A stretch of 64,000 nucleotides of DNA from Oscillospiraceae bacterium. GTDB lineage: Bacteria; Bacillota; Clostridia; Oscillospirales; Ruminococcaceae. Positions 26,859 to 35,835 of the stretch are shown here, in pieces. Made by a program: the position numbers and the translations under genes. The stretch lies in the NCBI GenBank assembly GCA_017848115.1, contig JAGAKZ010000040.1:1-64000 (forward strand), in the 5' to 3' direction. The notes below the pieces were generated by a model. It did not search any database, was not told where the DNA came from, and worked only from the letters and a program-made list of their open reading frames with translations. Positions within the stretch are counted from its first letter, which is position 1, and the number at the start of each line of letters is the position of its first letter.

Positions 26859-27461
26859 TTACTCGCTTACAGGAACTTCAGGTATCTCTGAAGGTACAGC
26901 ATCATCACTTACGGTCATTTCAACGCTCACTCCGTAAGTATCAGGTTCTGACATTACAGGTTCATTTTCAACGCCTTCATTACTTTCTTCTTCAAGAAGA
27001 GTATCATACTCTTTGCGTTCATTTTTTCTTCGCATCATACCTGTCATCTTTGCCATCTGATAAAGCTCGGCGTCATACTCCATGAGCTTCCTTTCGTCAG
27101 AAGCAGGAACTATATCACCGCTCGAAATTCTTCGCATTATCTCAAGAGCGATAAGTTCATCTTTCCACGCATCTGCCTCGTCTTCTGCCTGTTTCTGAGC
27201 TACCTGAAAATCATAATCAAGCATTGCTTCTTCACGAGAAGCAGAGTTCAACTCAGATACTTCGTTTCTTTTCTGCTCAAGTATGCGCAGTGCTTCATCG
27301 GACAACTCTATCGTATCTATACGCTTTTGTGAAATTACCTGCTGTAACTGTGACGCATCATTAAAATAATATTTCTGTGTACCATTTGCCCTTGTTACAT
27401 TCTGTCGTTCTCTGTCCGGATTGCATTTGTATACATCAGCACTTAACCCCTTTATCTGCAT
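26859..27461 (-). CDS. hypothetical protein, charged helical
   Basis: About 200 residues from the ATG at 27461, which has GGGGGTGAAG just upstream; the frame extends five codons further. I do not recognise the family. The middle is strongly helical and charged (LSDEALRILEQKRNEVSELN; repeated E/D/K/Q), likely coiled-coil. The C-terminus is an acidic, low-complexity tail rich in E, P, V and S. No signal peptide or membrane segment was seen. It is monocistronic by its position between terminators. Confidence 0.6.
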   Translation of the reverse strand: MQIKGLSADVYKCNPDRERQNVTRANGTQKYYFNDASQLQQVISQKRIDTIELSDEALRILEQKRNEVSELNSASREEAMLDYDFQVAQKQAEDEADAWKDELIALEIMRRISSGDIVPASDERKLMEYDAELYQMAKMTGMMRRKNERKEYDTLLEEESNEGVENEPVMSEPDTYGVSVEMTVSDDAVPSEIPEVPVSE

Positions 27462-27545
27462 AGTCTTCACCCCCATTTCCCGACTATTCTTATGTCTTTA
27501 TTATACAACATCGCTAAAGACAATACAATAGATTTTTCAAAAAAA

Positions 27546-27585
27546 GAATCTGAAAACAACACATAAAAATGTTATTTTCAGATTC
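27546..27585 (-). terminator. terminator after the Na/Pi cotransporter gene
   Basis: On the minus strand GAATCTGAAAA (with its complement TTTTCAGATTC) forms an 11-bp stem followed by seven T, directly downstream of the transporter stop. Confidence 0.85.
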
Positions 27586-27602
27586 ATATTTAAAAACTAT
27601 GA

Positions 27603-29363
27603 TTATTTTTCCGCATTAACAGCTGTAAGATATTTTTTTGCATACATAGAATATTTTTCTTTGAAGTGCGGGTCTTCAGCCTTTGTTGCTCTGAGTGATT
27701 CGTGGATATTGAGGTTTATAGCCAGAGCGTCTATTATACAACCGGCAACGTTTGAACAGTGGTCTGATACACGTTCAAGATTTGTAAGGATATCTGACCA
27801 TACAAAGCCTGTTTCTATACTGCAGGTTTTCTGCTGAAGTCTTATTATATGTCCTGTACGCAAGCTTTCTTTGAGTTTGTCAATTATTTCTTCAAGTGGT
27901 TCTACATCAGTAGCAAGTGAAGCGTCATTCTTTTCAACTGATTCAAGTGTAAGACTGAGTATTTCGTCTGTAGCATTAAGTAAATTATCAAGTTCTTTTT
28001 CGGCACTGTCTGAAAATGTGAGTTTCTTTTCATTCATTTCCTCAGATGATACTACGATATTTACAGCATGATCCGAAATACGTTCAAGGTCGCCTATGAT
28101 TTTGAGAAGCTTTGAAGATTCAGCACTGTGAGCATCGCTTACCTGATGAGTACTGAGTTTTACAAGATATGTTCCGATTATATCTTCATAATGGTCGGTT
28201 TTATCTTCAAGTTCTCTTACCTCCTGGGCTAGCTCAGGAGTGTATTTTTTAAGACACACTATACTCTTTCTTATTGATTCTATTGCTTCACGAGCCATTT
28301 CTACACTAAGTTCGTGACATCTTTCAAGAGCGATTGAAGGAGTAGCAAGAAAACGTTCATCAAGTTCTGCGACAACGTCAGGACTCTGTGTTTCCGGAAC
28401 AAGTTTATAAGCTACTTTTTCAAGTATTGATGACATAGGGAACAATATTGCGGTGCAGGCGATATTAAATACCGAATGAGCAACCGCAATACCTGCAAGC
28501 GATGCACTCTCATCAAGCAGTATCGGTGCAAGTGTAGCTTTTACAATGCAGAATGCTGTAAGACAAACAATAGTGCCTATTATATTAAATGACAGATGTA
28601 CAATTGCAGAGCGCTTTGCATTTCTGTTTGTTCCAAGTGACGAAAGCATAGCAGTAATACAAGTACCTATGTTCTGTCCCATAATTATCGGAATAGCGGC
28701 ACCATATGAAACAAGACCTGTGGTTGCAAGCGCCTGAAGTATTCCGACTGAAGCAGAACTTGACTGGATAACAGCTGTAAGAACTGCACCGGCAAGAACA
28801 CCGAGTACAGGGTTTTTGAACATTATGAAGAGATTTTTAAAGCCTTCAACTTCTGCAAGTCCCGAAACAGATGATGACATGGAATCCATACCGAACATAA
28901 GTACAGCAAATCCAAGCAAAATCGTTCCCGTATCTTTTTTCTTATCACTCTTGCAGAACATATAGAAAATGATACCTATAAGAGCAAGTATTGGCGTAAA
29001 AGATGTTGGTTTAAGCAGTTTGATAAATATATTATCTCCGCTTATTCCGCCAAGACTGAGTATCCATGCGGTAACTGTAGTTCCGATATTGGCACCCATA
29101 ATAACATTTATCGCCTGTTTAAGTGTCATGATACCTGAGTTTACAAATCCGACTACCATAACTGTAGTAGCAGATGAACTCTGAATTATCGCTGTAACAC
29201 CCATACCTGTAAGTAATCCTGCAAACTTGTTTGTAGTGAGCTTACCTAACAGTGACTGTAGTTTTCCTCCTGCACGACGTTCAAGCGCCTGTCCCATTAT
29301 GTTCATTCCGAACAGAAAAAGACAAAGACCTCCGATGAGTTGTAATGCGTCAAAAATTGTCAT
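27603..29363 (-). CDS. Na/phosphate cotransporter family protein with PhoU-like domain
   Basis: 586 residues. The N-terminal ~310 residues hold two copies of the Na/Pi cotransporter repeat, each with the QSSSA signature (AIIQSSSATTVMV near 60 and AVIQSSSASVGIL near 200), in about eight membrane segments. The C-terminal ~220 residues form a helical PhoU-like domain (ISDHAVNIV and VSDHCSNVAG motifs). It likely imports phosphate; the YjbB/NptA family is also reported to export phosphate. Upstream lies a promoter with a Pho-box-like repeat. Confidence 0.9.
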   Translation of the reverse strand: MTIFDALQLIGGLCLFLFGMNIMGQALERRAGGKLQSLLGKLTTNKFAGLLTGMGVTAIIQSSSATTVMVVGFVNSGIMTLKQAINVIMGANIGTTVTAWILSLGGISGDNIFIKLLKPTSFTPILALIGIIFYMFCKSDKKKDTGTILLGFAVLMFGMDSMSSSVSGLAEVEGFKNLFIMFKNPVLGVLAGAVLTAVIQSSSASVGILQALATTGLVSYGAAIPIIMGQNIGTCITAMLSSLGTNRNAKRSAIVHLSFNIIGTIVCLTAFCIVKATLAPILLDESASLAGIAVAHSVFNIACTAILFPMSSILEKVAYKLVPETQSPDVVAELDERFLATPSIALERCHELSVEMAREAIESIRKSIVCLKKYTPELAQEVRELEDKTDHYEDIIGTYLVKLSTHQVSDAHSAESSKLLKIIGDLERISDHAVNIVVSSEEMNEKKLTFSDSAEKELDNLLNATDEILSLTLESVEKNDASLATDVEPLEEIIDKLKESLRTGHIIRLQQKTCSIETGFVWSDILTNLERVSDHCSNVAGCIIDALAINLNIHESLRATKAEDPHFKEKYSMYAKKYLTAVNAEK

Positions 29364-29416
29364 GAAAAACTTCCTTTCGGTTTAAATAATTTTTGATAAA
29401 AAATCATACCTATTTG

Positions 29417-29488
29417 ATTATACCGACATTTTTCATGATATACAAGTCCAGTCACATTTTTTTTACTTAAATTTTACGTTCGCTTTAC
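29417..29488 (-). promoter_or_regulatory. promoter with Pho-box-like 11-bp repeats
   Basis: On the minus strand the promoter is TTGTAT (29445-29440) and TATAAT (29422-29417) with a 17-bp spacer. Immediately upstream, read on the plus strand, TTTAC occurs at 29462, 29473 and 29484, exactly 11 bp apart, with a weaker GTCAC at 29451 in the same phase. PhoP-type regulators bind direct repeats with 11-bp period just upstream of the -35, and the gene served is a phosphate transporter. Confidence 0.7.
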
Positions 29489-29574
29489 ATTTCAGTTTTC
29501 ATGTCAGGAAATCATAATCTTTTTTATAGCGAACAAAAAAATATCTTTTTATTCACTGCATATCTGTTTTTTTA

Positions 29575-31137
29575 TCAAGAGGTAAGTTTATTTGCGACAG
29601 CTATCCAGACAAGACGATTTTTTCCCCATATAGATTCATATTCTGATATAACAAGCGGGGAATCTCCTGTGCCTATTTCTATAGTCTGAGCTACTATTCC
29701 TTCACCGGCAACCCAGTTACTGCATCCTGAATCATAATTGTCTGTACCAAGAAGATAATAACCCGTAGATTTGCTTACTACTGTTGCCATCTGACTACTC
29801 TTATTTCTGAATTCTCCTCGCTGACCATATGCCCAATAAATATATGAGCCGGATGAATGATATGATATTACCATTTCAAGTCCCGAAAGTGATTTTACAA
29901 GATTTTGAACAGTCTGTGTTTCAATCTCAGACACAGCGTGTTCACCAGGATAACCATGACTTCCCGGCTGGCGGATCTCTCTTTCTGACGTCCAGTAAGA
30001 TGCAAAGTTTCTGTTGATATCGACACCTCTGCCATTCGCTTTCCATTTTCTAAAATATGTAGGTGCATCATAATTTGTAATACCGTTTGCTCTGTCAAAG
30101 TTATACATACCATAAAGCGCTGCTCTCATATCCAGATTGTTTATTGCATCTGCACCAAACTGACTTATTGAAACTCCGTCCGGATTAAGCATAGGTATAA
30201 CGTGAAAACATACATCGCCGAATATTTCTTCATAAGTTCTGCCTGCGTATGTACCCATATAATAAAGTTTAAGATAATATTCAAGCTGATTCATCACAAG
30301 CATACTTGTCATATATTCTCTTCCGTGACAAGATGCATGAATGATTACTTTCTTTGAAGCATCGGGATTTCCGAAAATGACATCATATATATTTCTTCCG
30401 TCATAGGTCTGAGCCAGTGCATTTACTCTTAGCACACCCGGATACTGATTTACAAGTTCGTTTATATCATTTTCCATTTCTGAGTAAGTGTATAATGATT
30501 TGCTTGTATCAACTATCGTAGGCAGGTTTTGCCAGTCAGTTTTCAGTATTCCCTGTTCATCAAAATAATAATGTCCGCCGTTTATTATACTATTTCCTTT
30601 ATGAGCTTTATTGTTTACGGGTTCAAAATAGTATCTGCTGTCAGCTATAGTTTTCCAGCCTGACTGATTGTATCCGAAATCATCCGAAAAATATATATCG
30701 CCTTCATTTTCATACAAACCTGTTTTAAATCTTCCGTCAGCCAGAAAATTATAGTTTGTTCCGAAGATGTTATTTTCACCTGTAAGTTTGTTTCCCGCAT
30801 TAAAAAAATACACTTCTTCGTTTTCTGTACACCAGCCTTTTACAGTCTTTTCAGCAGGCAAAGATGATTTTAACAGCAAGTCGGAAACCAGTACGGAATA
30901 ATCCTCTCCTGTGATACCAAGACTGTCATTTACATCGGCACTGAGAAGTACATCGCCACTTAGTTTATCACCTGATAAAAGATGCTGTTTTAAACGTATT
31001 GTATCAAAAATATTTACTTTGCTGTCAGCGTTGCAATCTCCGTATATCACTTCACTCTGCGCATTTATAGTCATATTCTGAAAAGACGTGAACGCAAATA
31101 CAGTTCCAAACACTGCTGAGAGTATTCTCTTTTTCAT
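29575..31137 (-). CDS. secreted M14 zinc carboxypeptidase with N-terminal dockerin and cell-wall-binding repeats
   Basis: 520 residues. A signal peptide (about 1-27) is followed by a complete two-repeat dockerin (about 30-92; DCNADSKVNIFDTIRLKQHL and ADVNDSLGITGEDYSVLVSD). Next come aromatic/glycine repeats resembling choline- or glucan-binding modules (about 98-205; GWCTENEEVYFFN, GWKTIADSRYYFE). The M14 domain (about 215-520) has zinc ligands H271 and E274 (HGRE) and H427, the RGVDINRNF substrate-binding motif and the catalytic glutamate E487. It probably trims peptides or peptidoglycan stem peptides at the cell surface. Confidence 0.92.
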   Translation of the reverse strand: MKKRILSAVFGTVFAFTSFQNMTINAQSEVIYGDCNADSKVNIFDTIRLKQHLLSGDKLSGDVLLSADVNDSLGITGEDYSVLVSDLLLKSSLPAEKTVKGWCTENEEVYFFNAGNKLTGENNIFGTNYNFLADGRFKTGLYENEGDIYFSDDFGYNQSGWKTIADSRYYFEPVNNKAHKGNSIINGGHYYFDEQGILKTDWQNLPTIVDTSKSLYTYSEMENDINELVNQYPGVLRVNALAQTYDGRNIYDVIFGNPDASKKVIIHASCHGREYMTSMLVMNQLEYYLKLYYMGTYAGRTYEEIFGDVCFHVIPMLNPDGVSISQFGADAINNLDMRAALYGMYNFDRANGITNYDAPTYFRKWKANGRGVDINRNFASYWTSEREIRQPGSHGYPGEHAVSEIETQTVQNLVKSLSGLEMVISYHSSGSYIYWAYGQRGEFRNKSSQMATVVSKSTGYYLLGTDNYDSGCSNWVAGEGIVAQTIEIGTGDSPLVISEYESIWGKNRLVWIAVANKLTS

Positions 31138-31155
31138 TTAAAATTCTCCTTTTTT

Positions 31156-32049
31156 TCATAAACCATATCCATCAAATACAGGAATAAAACTTTCATCTGC
31201 TGTTTCACCTTCCTGCACAAATGCATTTTCCACTCCGAGTTCCACTGCGTAATTTATGATATCATCATATTCCTGCTTAGTAACTTTACAGGCAAGTTCA
31301 GGGTATTTTTCAGGATCTGCAAGCGGTGTATACTGGTTCATTATACTTATAAATATATTATTTTTATATGTTTTGTACAGATAAGATATTATTTTTTTGG
31401 CGTCATCAATGAGCGAAGGAAGAACAAGGTGACGCACTATAACGCCCTTTTCCATTATTCCGTCATCTCTGAAAGCAGGACTTCCTACCTGACTTACCAT
31501 ACAGTGAACTGCTTTTTTTACTACTTCCGGATAATCGGGTGCATTTGAATATTTCATAGCAGGTTCACAGCGTATATACTTAAAATCCACAAGATATATA
31601 TTCACCAGCCCCTCAAGAAGTTCCAGTGTTTCTGTTTTTTCATATCCAGAACAATTATAAACTATCGGTATTTTAAGACCGTTTTTTCTTGAAATAACAA
31701 TAGCATCGGCTATAGAAGCTGTATAATGAGTAGGTGTTACCAGATTAATATTATTTGCTCCTTTTTCCTGAAGTTCAAGAAATATCTCCGAAAGCCTGTC
31801 AGTCGTAATAATTTTTCCTGTACTCCCGTCAGAAATGCTGTTATTCTGACAATACACACATCTGAGCGGACACCCCGAAAAAAACACCGTCCCCGACCCG
31901 TTCTCCCCTGAAATACAAGGTTCTTCCCACATATGCAAAGATGCCCTCCCCGCCATTATATTCGCCGGCGCTTTACAGTAACCTGTATTCTGATTTCTGT
32001 CAACACCACATTCTCTCGGACATAACCGACAAGGATTAAACTTATCCAA
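31156..32049 (-). CDS. radical SAM protein, PflA/AmmeMemoRadiSam-like
   Basis: 297 residues. An N-terminal cysteine cluster (CRLCPRECGVDRN...GYC) precedes the radical SAM motif CPLRCVYC (C60, C64, C67). The PflA-like frame NLVTPTHY and LVDFKY follows. This group is annotated as putative pyruvate formate-lyase-activating-like enzymes, but the N-terminal cluster distinguishes it from true PflA. The substrate is unknown. It is 18 bp upstream of the M14 gene on the same strand. Confidence 0.85.
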   Translation of the reverse strand: MDKFNPCRLCPRECGVDRNQNTGYCKAPANIMAGRASLHMWEEPCISGENGSGTVFFSGCPLRCVYCQNNSISDGSTGKIITTDRLSEIFLELQEKGANNINLVTPTHYTASIADAIVISRKNGLKIPIVYNCSGYEKTETLELLEGLVNIYLVDFKYIRCEPAMKYSNAPDYPEVVKKAVHCMVSQVGSPAFRDDGIMEKGVIVRHLVLPSLIDDAKKIISYLYKTYKNNIFISIMNQYTPLADPEKYPELACKVTKQEYDDIINYAVELGVENAFVQEGETADESFIPVFDGYGL

Positions 32050-32173
32050 AAAAATCGCTCCTCTTTTTTTATGTTAAATTCAAAACAAATCACTTTTTGA
32101 TTATAACATTTTTGGTGTTATTTTGCAACTTAATTAGTGGTTATAGTTTTCTATTGCATTATATTTCCATCGA

Positions 32174-32671
32174 CTATATCATTCCGTATTGCAATGGTTC
32201 TATAACCTCACTCCACCAATTATTTTCTGATGACAATATTCTAGGATCAATATCATCAAATAAACTTTTAATTTTATAAAAAATTTGTTCTTCCTCGTAA
32301 TCATTTAGATTTTCAGAAACATCAATAAAAGTTTTTTTATAAAGATACAGACAATATATAAAATCAGATAGACTTTGATTTATATAACATTGTTTTGAAA
32401 ATTGATCAATTGATACAAGTTTATCATTGCTGATGTCAATACATATATCCCCTAACCCGTCATTGCCAATATTAAGATAATGTCCATTTATAAATTTTAT
32501 TTTTCTTATATCATAAAATAATAAATCTTCTATAATAAAAACACTGTTAAGTTGTGGCATTCCATACTTTTCAAGAAAATCATCATCTGATCTATCAATA
32601 ATAAATTCAATTTTTCCAAATGTAACACCACTTTTCTTTAAAAATATCACTGCTTCCTCAATGTTATACAT
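32174..32671 (-). CDS. SUKH-type immunity-like protein
   Basis: 165 residues. The order of strands and the late WWSEVIEPLQYG tryptophan-rich ending resemble SUKH-superfamily immunity proteins (SUKH-4 type), which neutralise polymorphic toxins. There is no signal peptide. The segment is AT-richer than its surroundings. No toxin gene is adjacent. The family call is tentative. Confidence 0.55.
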   Translation of the reverse strand: MYNIEEAVIFLKKSGVTFGKIEFIIDRSDDDFLEKYGMPQLNSVFIIEDLLFYDIRKIKFINGHYLNIGNDGLGDICIDISNDKLVSIDQFSKQCYINQSLSDFIYCLYLYKKTFIDVSENLNDYEEEQIFYKIKSLFDDIDPRILSSENNWWSEVIEPLQYGMI

Positions 32672-32686
32672 TACTGATCCTTTCTG

Positions 32687-32707
32687 TTTACATATCTCCT
32701 AAATATT
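32687..32707 (-). repeat. 21-bp direct repeat, copy 1 (immunity-island junction)
   Basis: Identical 21-bp sequence at 33599-33619. On the minus strand it contains AGGAGATATGTAA, a ribosome-binding-like AGGAG followed by an ATG-TAA start-stop. Both copies lie between genes of the island. Confidence 0.8.
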
Positions 32708-32733
32708 AATATACTTTTTTTATTTAACTTTCC

Positions 32734-33546
32734 TTATTTCTTTTTATTTGAGATTTTCTTTATTTCTACTAATCCGGAAAACTCAGGATTGTGTTTTATT
32801 GTTTCAATTATCATATTATAAACAGCACCTTTTTTAAGTACAAACGGAGGATTAGCACACCCCTCAAACAGTGATTTTAAATCATTGTCATAATAAAAGC
32901 ACTTTCTTAACTTTACTATCAATTTTTTATCTGTAACAGGTTGTATCAAAGTTACATCACATAATTCCGGATTCCAGACAGAATAATAGTCTTTTTCTTC
33001 AATACATTCATCTTCAAAATATTCATGATATTTATTTACAGTTTCCAAAGAATTCAATCTCAAAGCTCTCTTGTAATTTGAATTTTCAGGAGGCATTATT
33101 TCAGCATTGATTAACATATTATATCTATATTGACCCTTGCCGAACGTCCCTTTTTCGACAAGAATCTGCATTGCCTTTTCCATGCTATCTATCCAGCGGG
33201 TAATTTCTTCTTTATATCCATCATCTGCAACAATTCCACCAAAACGTCTTTTAAATAACTTTTTTACATCTTCAAAATATTCCTCAAACCCATAAGCACA
33301 ATATGGTGAATCAGCATATGACCATCTATACATCAATTCATTTTCATTAATCTTATCTTCGGTTTTATACTTTTGAATTAAAAAATGTTTTAAAGCTTCT
33401 TCTGACCAGGCAGAAATATATGGAACAGCATCTTCTGCCATAATTAATGAACAATAGTAAAAATTTTCATTGTAAACTGCAAATAATTTTTTAAAGCTTT
33501 TTTCAACGGCAGGCACCAGAATATTTATGATTTCATAATCAAACAT
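32734..33546 (-). CDS. DUF4303-like protein of the immunity-type island
   Basis: 270 residues. The N-terminal region (SFKKLFAVYNENFYYCSLIM then YISAWSEEAL) is like DUF4303, a family common in toxin-immunity neighbourhoods of Firmicutes. It is probably cytoplasmic, without membrane segments. AAGGGG lies upstream of the ATG. It is AT-rich like its neighbour. The biochemical function is unknown, and the immunity role is inferred only from family and context. Confidence 0.6.
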   Translation of the reverse strand: MFDYEIINILVPAVEKSFKKLFAVYNENFYYCSLIMAEDAVPYISAWSEEALKHFLIQKYKTEDKINENELMYRWSYADSPYCAYGFEEYFEDVKKLFKRRFGGIVADDGYKEEITRWIDSMEKAMQILVEKGTFGKGQYRYNMLINAEIMPPENSNYKRALRLNSLETVNKYHEYFEDECIEEKDYYSVWNPELCDVTLIQPVTDKKLIVKLRKCFYYDNDLKSLFEGCANPPFVLKKGAVYNMIIETIKHNPEFSGLVEIKKISNKKK

Positions 33547-33598
33547 ATATTATACCCCTTAAATATATTATGTTCTTCTTTAGACACAAGATTGTCCA

Positions 33599-33619
33599 TT
33601 TACATATCTCCTAAATATT
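33599..33619 (-). repeat. 21-bp direct repeat, copy 2 (immunity-island junction)
   Basis: Exact copy of 32687-32707, here between the degenerate gene remnant (33637 upward) and the DUF4303-like gene. Confidence 0.8.
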
Positions 33620-33636
33620 CATTAATTGTGTTATTT

Positions 33637-33930
33637 TTAATCAAACCTTTTAATCCAAGTATCCCACTTCTCTTTTTTGAAAAACATAAAACGCTCATAA
33701 TCCAAAGTGATAACATCTTTCAGGATTTCTCTGAGCAACCGATATCTTTCAAAAAGAATATCCTCCGGCACATCTTCAAAATATTCAACATCATTTTCAT
33801 CATAGCCAAAATCAATAATATAATTTTATTGCTACCAAATAATCATCTTACCTGTAACAACGCATTTCCATTATACCATTTTCTTTACATATTCCGCAAG
33901 CCTGTAAACCGCTAATTTATGATAATGCAT
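33637..33930 (-). pseudogene. degenerate gene remnant upstream of the DUF4303-like gene
   Basis: On the minus strand about 60 codons ending at 33637 read as a plausible protein C-terminus (DFGYDENDVEYFEDVPEDIL, then a lysine/tryptophan-rich end KKEKWDTWIKRFD), closed upstream by a stop. A second piece starting at the ATG near 33930 (MHYHKLAVYRLAEYVKKM) is interrupted by stops and frame changes. Together they look like a broken member of the immunity-type island. The family is not recognised. Confidence 0.45.
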
Positions 33931-34082
33931 ACTAATTTGCAGAGCAGATACAGAAATATCACAAGAGCAGTTGCTTTTTTCATAAAAATATGCTATTATT
34001 TTATCAAGAGTATTTGTATATGAAAAGGAGGAGTCGTCTTTTCATTACTGCTTTTGCAGACACAACGACGACTGATTGTTTT
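33931..34082 (+). promoter_or_regulatory. argS promoter and structured 5' leader
   Basis: TTGCTT (33971-33976) and TATTAT (33994-33999) with a 17-bp spacer form a promoter. The leader holds AAGGAGG (about 34025-34031), then AGTCGTC (34032-34038), which pairs with GACGACT (34067-34073); nine bases later comes the argS ATG. Folding would bring the distant Shine-Dalgarno close to the start codon. The rest of the gap back to 33547 holds only the island repeat and gene remnant. Confidence 0.55.
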
Positions 34083-35834
34083 ATGAAGACTATTACACAA
34101 ATTTTAACTGAAATTGTTTCCGATGCATTTGAAAAATGCGGTTACGAAAAAGAACTTGGTGCGGTATTTGTATCAGACAGAATGGACTTGTGCCAGTTTC
34201 AGTGTAACGGTGCATTTGCAGCAGCTAAAAAATATAAAAAAGCTCCGTTTATAATTGCCGAAGAAATAAAAAATATAATCGTTGAAAATCCTGCATTTCT
34301 CAAAGTAGAAGTTGCAAAACCGGGATTTTTAAACCTTACTGTTACTGATGAATACCTTGTAAGCCTTCTTTCCGAAATGTCATCTGACAGTTTCCTCGGT
34401 ATTCCTCAGGTAGGCGAAAACAATACGATCGTTATTGACTACGGCGGACCAAACGTTGCAAAGCCACTTCATATAGGTCATTTGCGTTCTGCTATCATCG
34501 GTGAATCTTTAAAACGTCTTGCACGTTCATGCGGTTATAAAGTTATTTCAGACGTTCATCTCGGTGACTGGGGTCTCCAGATAGGTCTTGTAATAGCTGA
34601 ACTTCAGGAAAGAAATCCTGACTGGGAATGCTTTAGCCCTGACTTTACAGAAGGCGCTGTACCTGAACTTGATGCCGATATGCTCAATGAGATCTATCCT
34701 TTTGCAAGCAAGAAGAGCAAAGAAGACGAAGACTTCAAGGTAAAAGCTCATCAGGCTACAGCAGAACTTCAGAACGGCAGACCGGGATATATAGCTGTAT
34801 GGAAAGAAATACTCCGTGTATCTATAGCTGACCTCAAGGGTAACTATCAGAAACTCGGCGTTGACTTTGATTTATGGTACGGCGAAAGTGACGCTGACAA
34901 GTACATAGACGAACTTGTTTCTATACTCACACAGAAAAATCTTCTCCACGAGAGCGAAGGTGCTATGGTAGTAGACGTAGAACTCGAAAGCGATAAAGCA
35001 CCTATGCCTCCGGTTATCATAAAAAAATCAGACAACTCAAGTATATATGCAACAACAGACCTTGCAACAATAATCCAGAGAAACAAGGATTTTGCACCAC
35101 AGAAAATATGGTATGTTGTTGATAAGCGTCAGGACCTTCACTTCACTCAGGTGTTCAGATGTGCAAAAAAAGCCGAACTCGTTCCACAGGATACAGAACT
35201 TGAACTTCTTGGTTTCGGTACAATGAACGGTAGTGACGGCAAACCCTACAAGACCCGTGACGGCGGTGTAATGAAACTTTCTGACCTTCTCGAAACAGTT
35301 ACAAGCGCTGCTGCCGAAAAACTGAGCAAATCTGAATTTGTTTCAGACGAAGACCATGCAGAAATATCAAAGCGTGTCGGAATAGCTGCAGTAAAATTCG
35401 GCGACCTTATAAACCACCGTTCAAAAGACTATATATTTGACCTTGACAAATTCCTCTCCTTTGAAGGAAAAACAGGTACATATCTGCTTTACACCATCAC
35501 AAGAATCAACTCTATTCTCAAGAAAACAAATACAGCTGATTCCGATGCTCCTGTAAAGAAATTATATACTGATACAGAACGTGAACTTATCCTTTCTATT
35601 CTCCTTACAGGTGACGTGTTCCGTCATGCTATAGAAGAAAAAGCACCTAACTATATCTGCGACAACGCATACAAACTTGCAACAGTATTCTCAAAATTCT
35701 ATCACGACAACCATATCATAAATGAATCTGATGAAGAAAAGAAGAACAACTGGCTTGCACTTATTGCGTTTACAAGAAAGCTTATATTAAAGCATCTCGA
35801 TATCCTTGCAATAGAACCTGTTGAAAATATGTAA
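34083..35834 (+). CDS. argS: arginyl-tRNA synthetase
   Basis: 583 residues from the ATG at 34083. The class I signature is present as GGPNVAKPLHIGHLRS (HIGH) and the family-typical DLATI, YVVDKRQDLHF and LLYTITRIN segments. The N-terminal Add1 domain and C-terminal DALR anticodon-binding domain (from about 470, LLYTITRIN onward) are complete. The frame is open 31 codons further upstream (with ATGs at 33990 and 34020), but homologues begin near KTITQILTEI, so I chose 34083. See the unusual leader structure upstream. Confidence 0.93.
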   Translation: MKTITQILTEIVSDAFEKCGYEKELGAVFVSDRMDLCQFQCNGAFAAAKKYKKAPFIIAEEIKNIIVENPAFLKVEVAKPGFLNLTVTDEYLVSLLSEMSSDSFLGIPQVGENNTIVIDYGGPNVAKPLHIGHLRSAIIGESLKRLARSCGYKVISDVHLGDWGLQIGLVIAELQERNPDWECFSPDFTEGAVPELDADMLNEIYPFASKKSKEDEDFKVKAHQATAELQNGRPGYIAVWKEILRVSIADLKGNYQKLGVDFDLWYGESDADKYIDELVSILTQKNLLHESEGAMVVDVELESDKAPMPPVIIKKSDNSSIYATTDLATIIQRNKDFAPQKIWYVVDKRQDLHFTQVFRCAKKAELVPQDTELELLGFGTMNGSDGKPYKTRDGGVMKLSDLLETVTSAAAEKLSKSEFVSDEDHAEISKRVGIAAVKFGDLINHRSKDYIFDLDKFLSFEGKTGTYLLYTITRINSILKKTNTADSDAPVKKLYTDTERELILSILLTGDVFRHAIEEKAPNYICDNAYKLATVFSKFYHDNHIINESDEEKKNNWLALIAFTRKLILKHLDILAIEPVENM

Positions 35835-35835
35835 C

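Noticed and set aside
33592..33915. Plus-strand open frame of 107 codons upstream of argS
   Set aside because: Ile/Phe/Asn-rich translation of AT-rich DNA without a ribosome binding site; minus-strand reading gives more protein-like pieces, annotated as a remnant.
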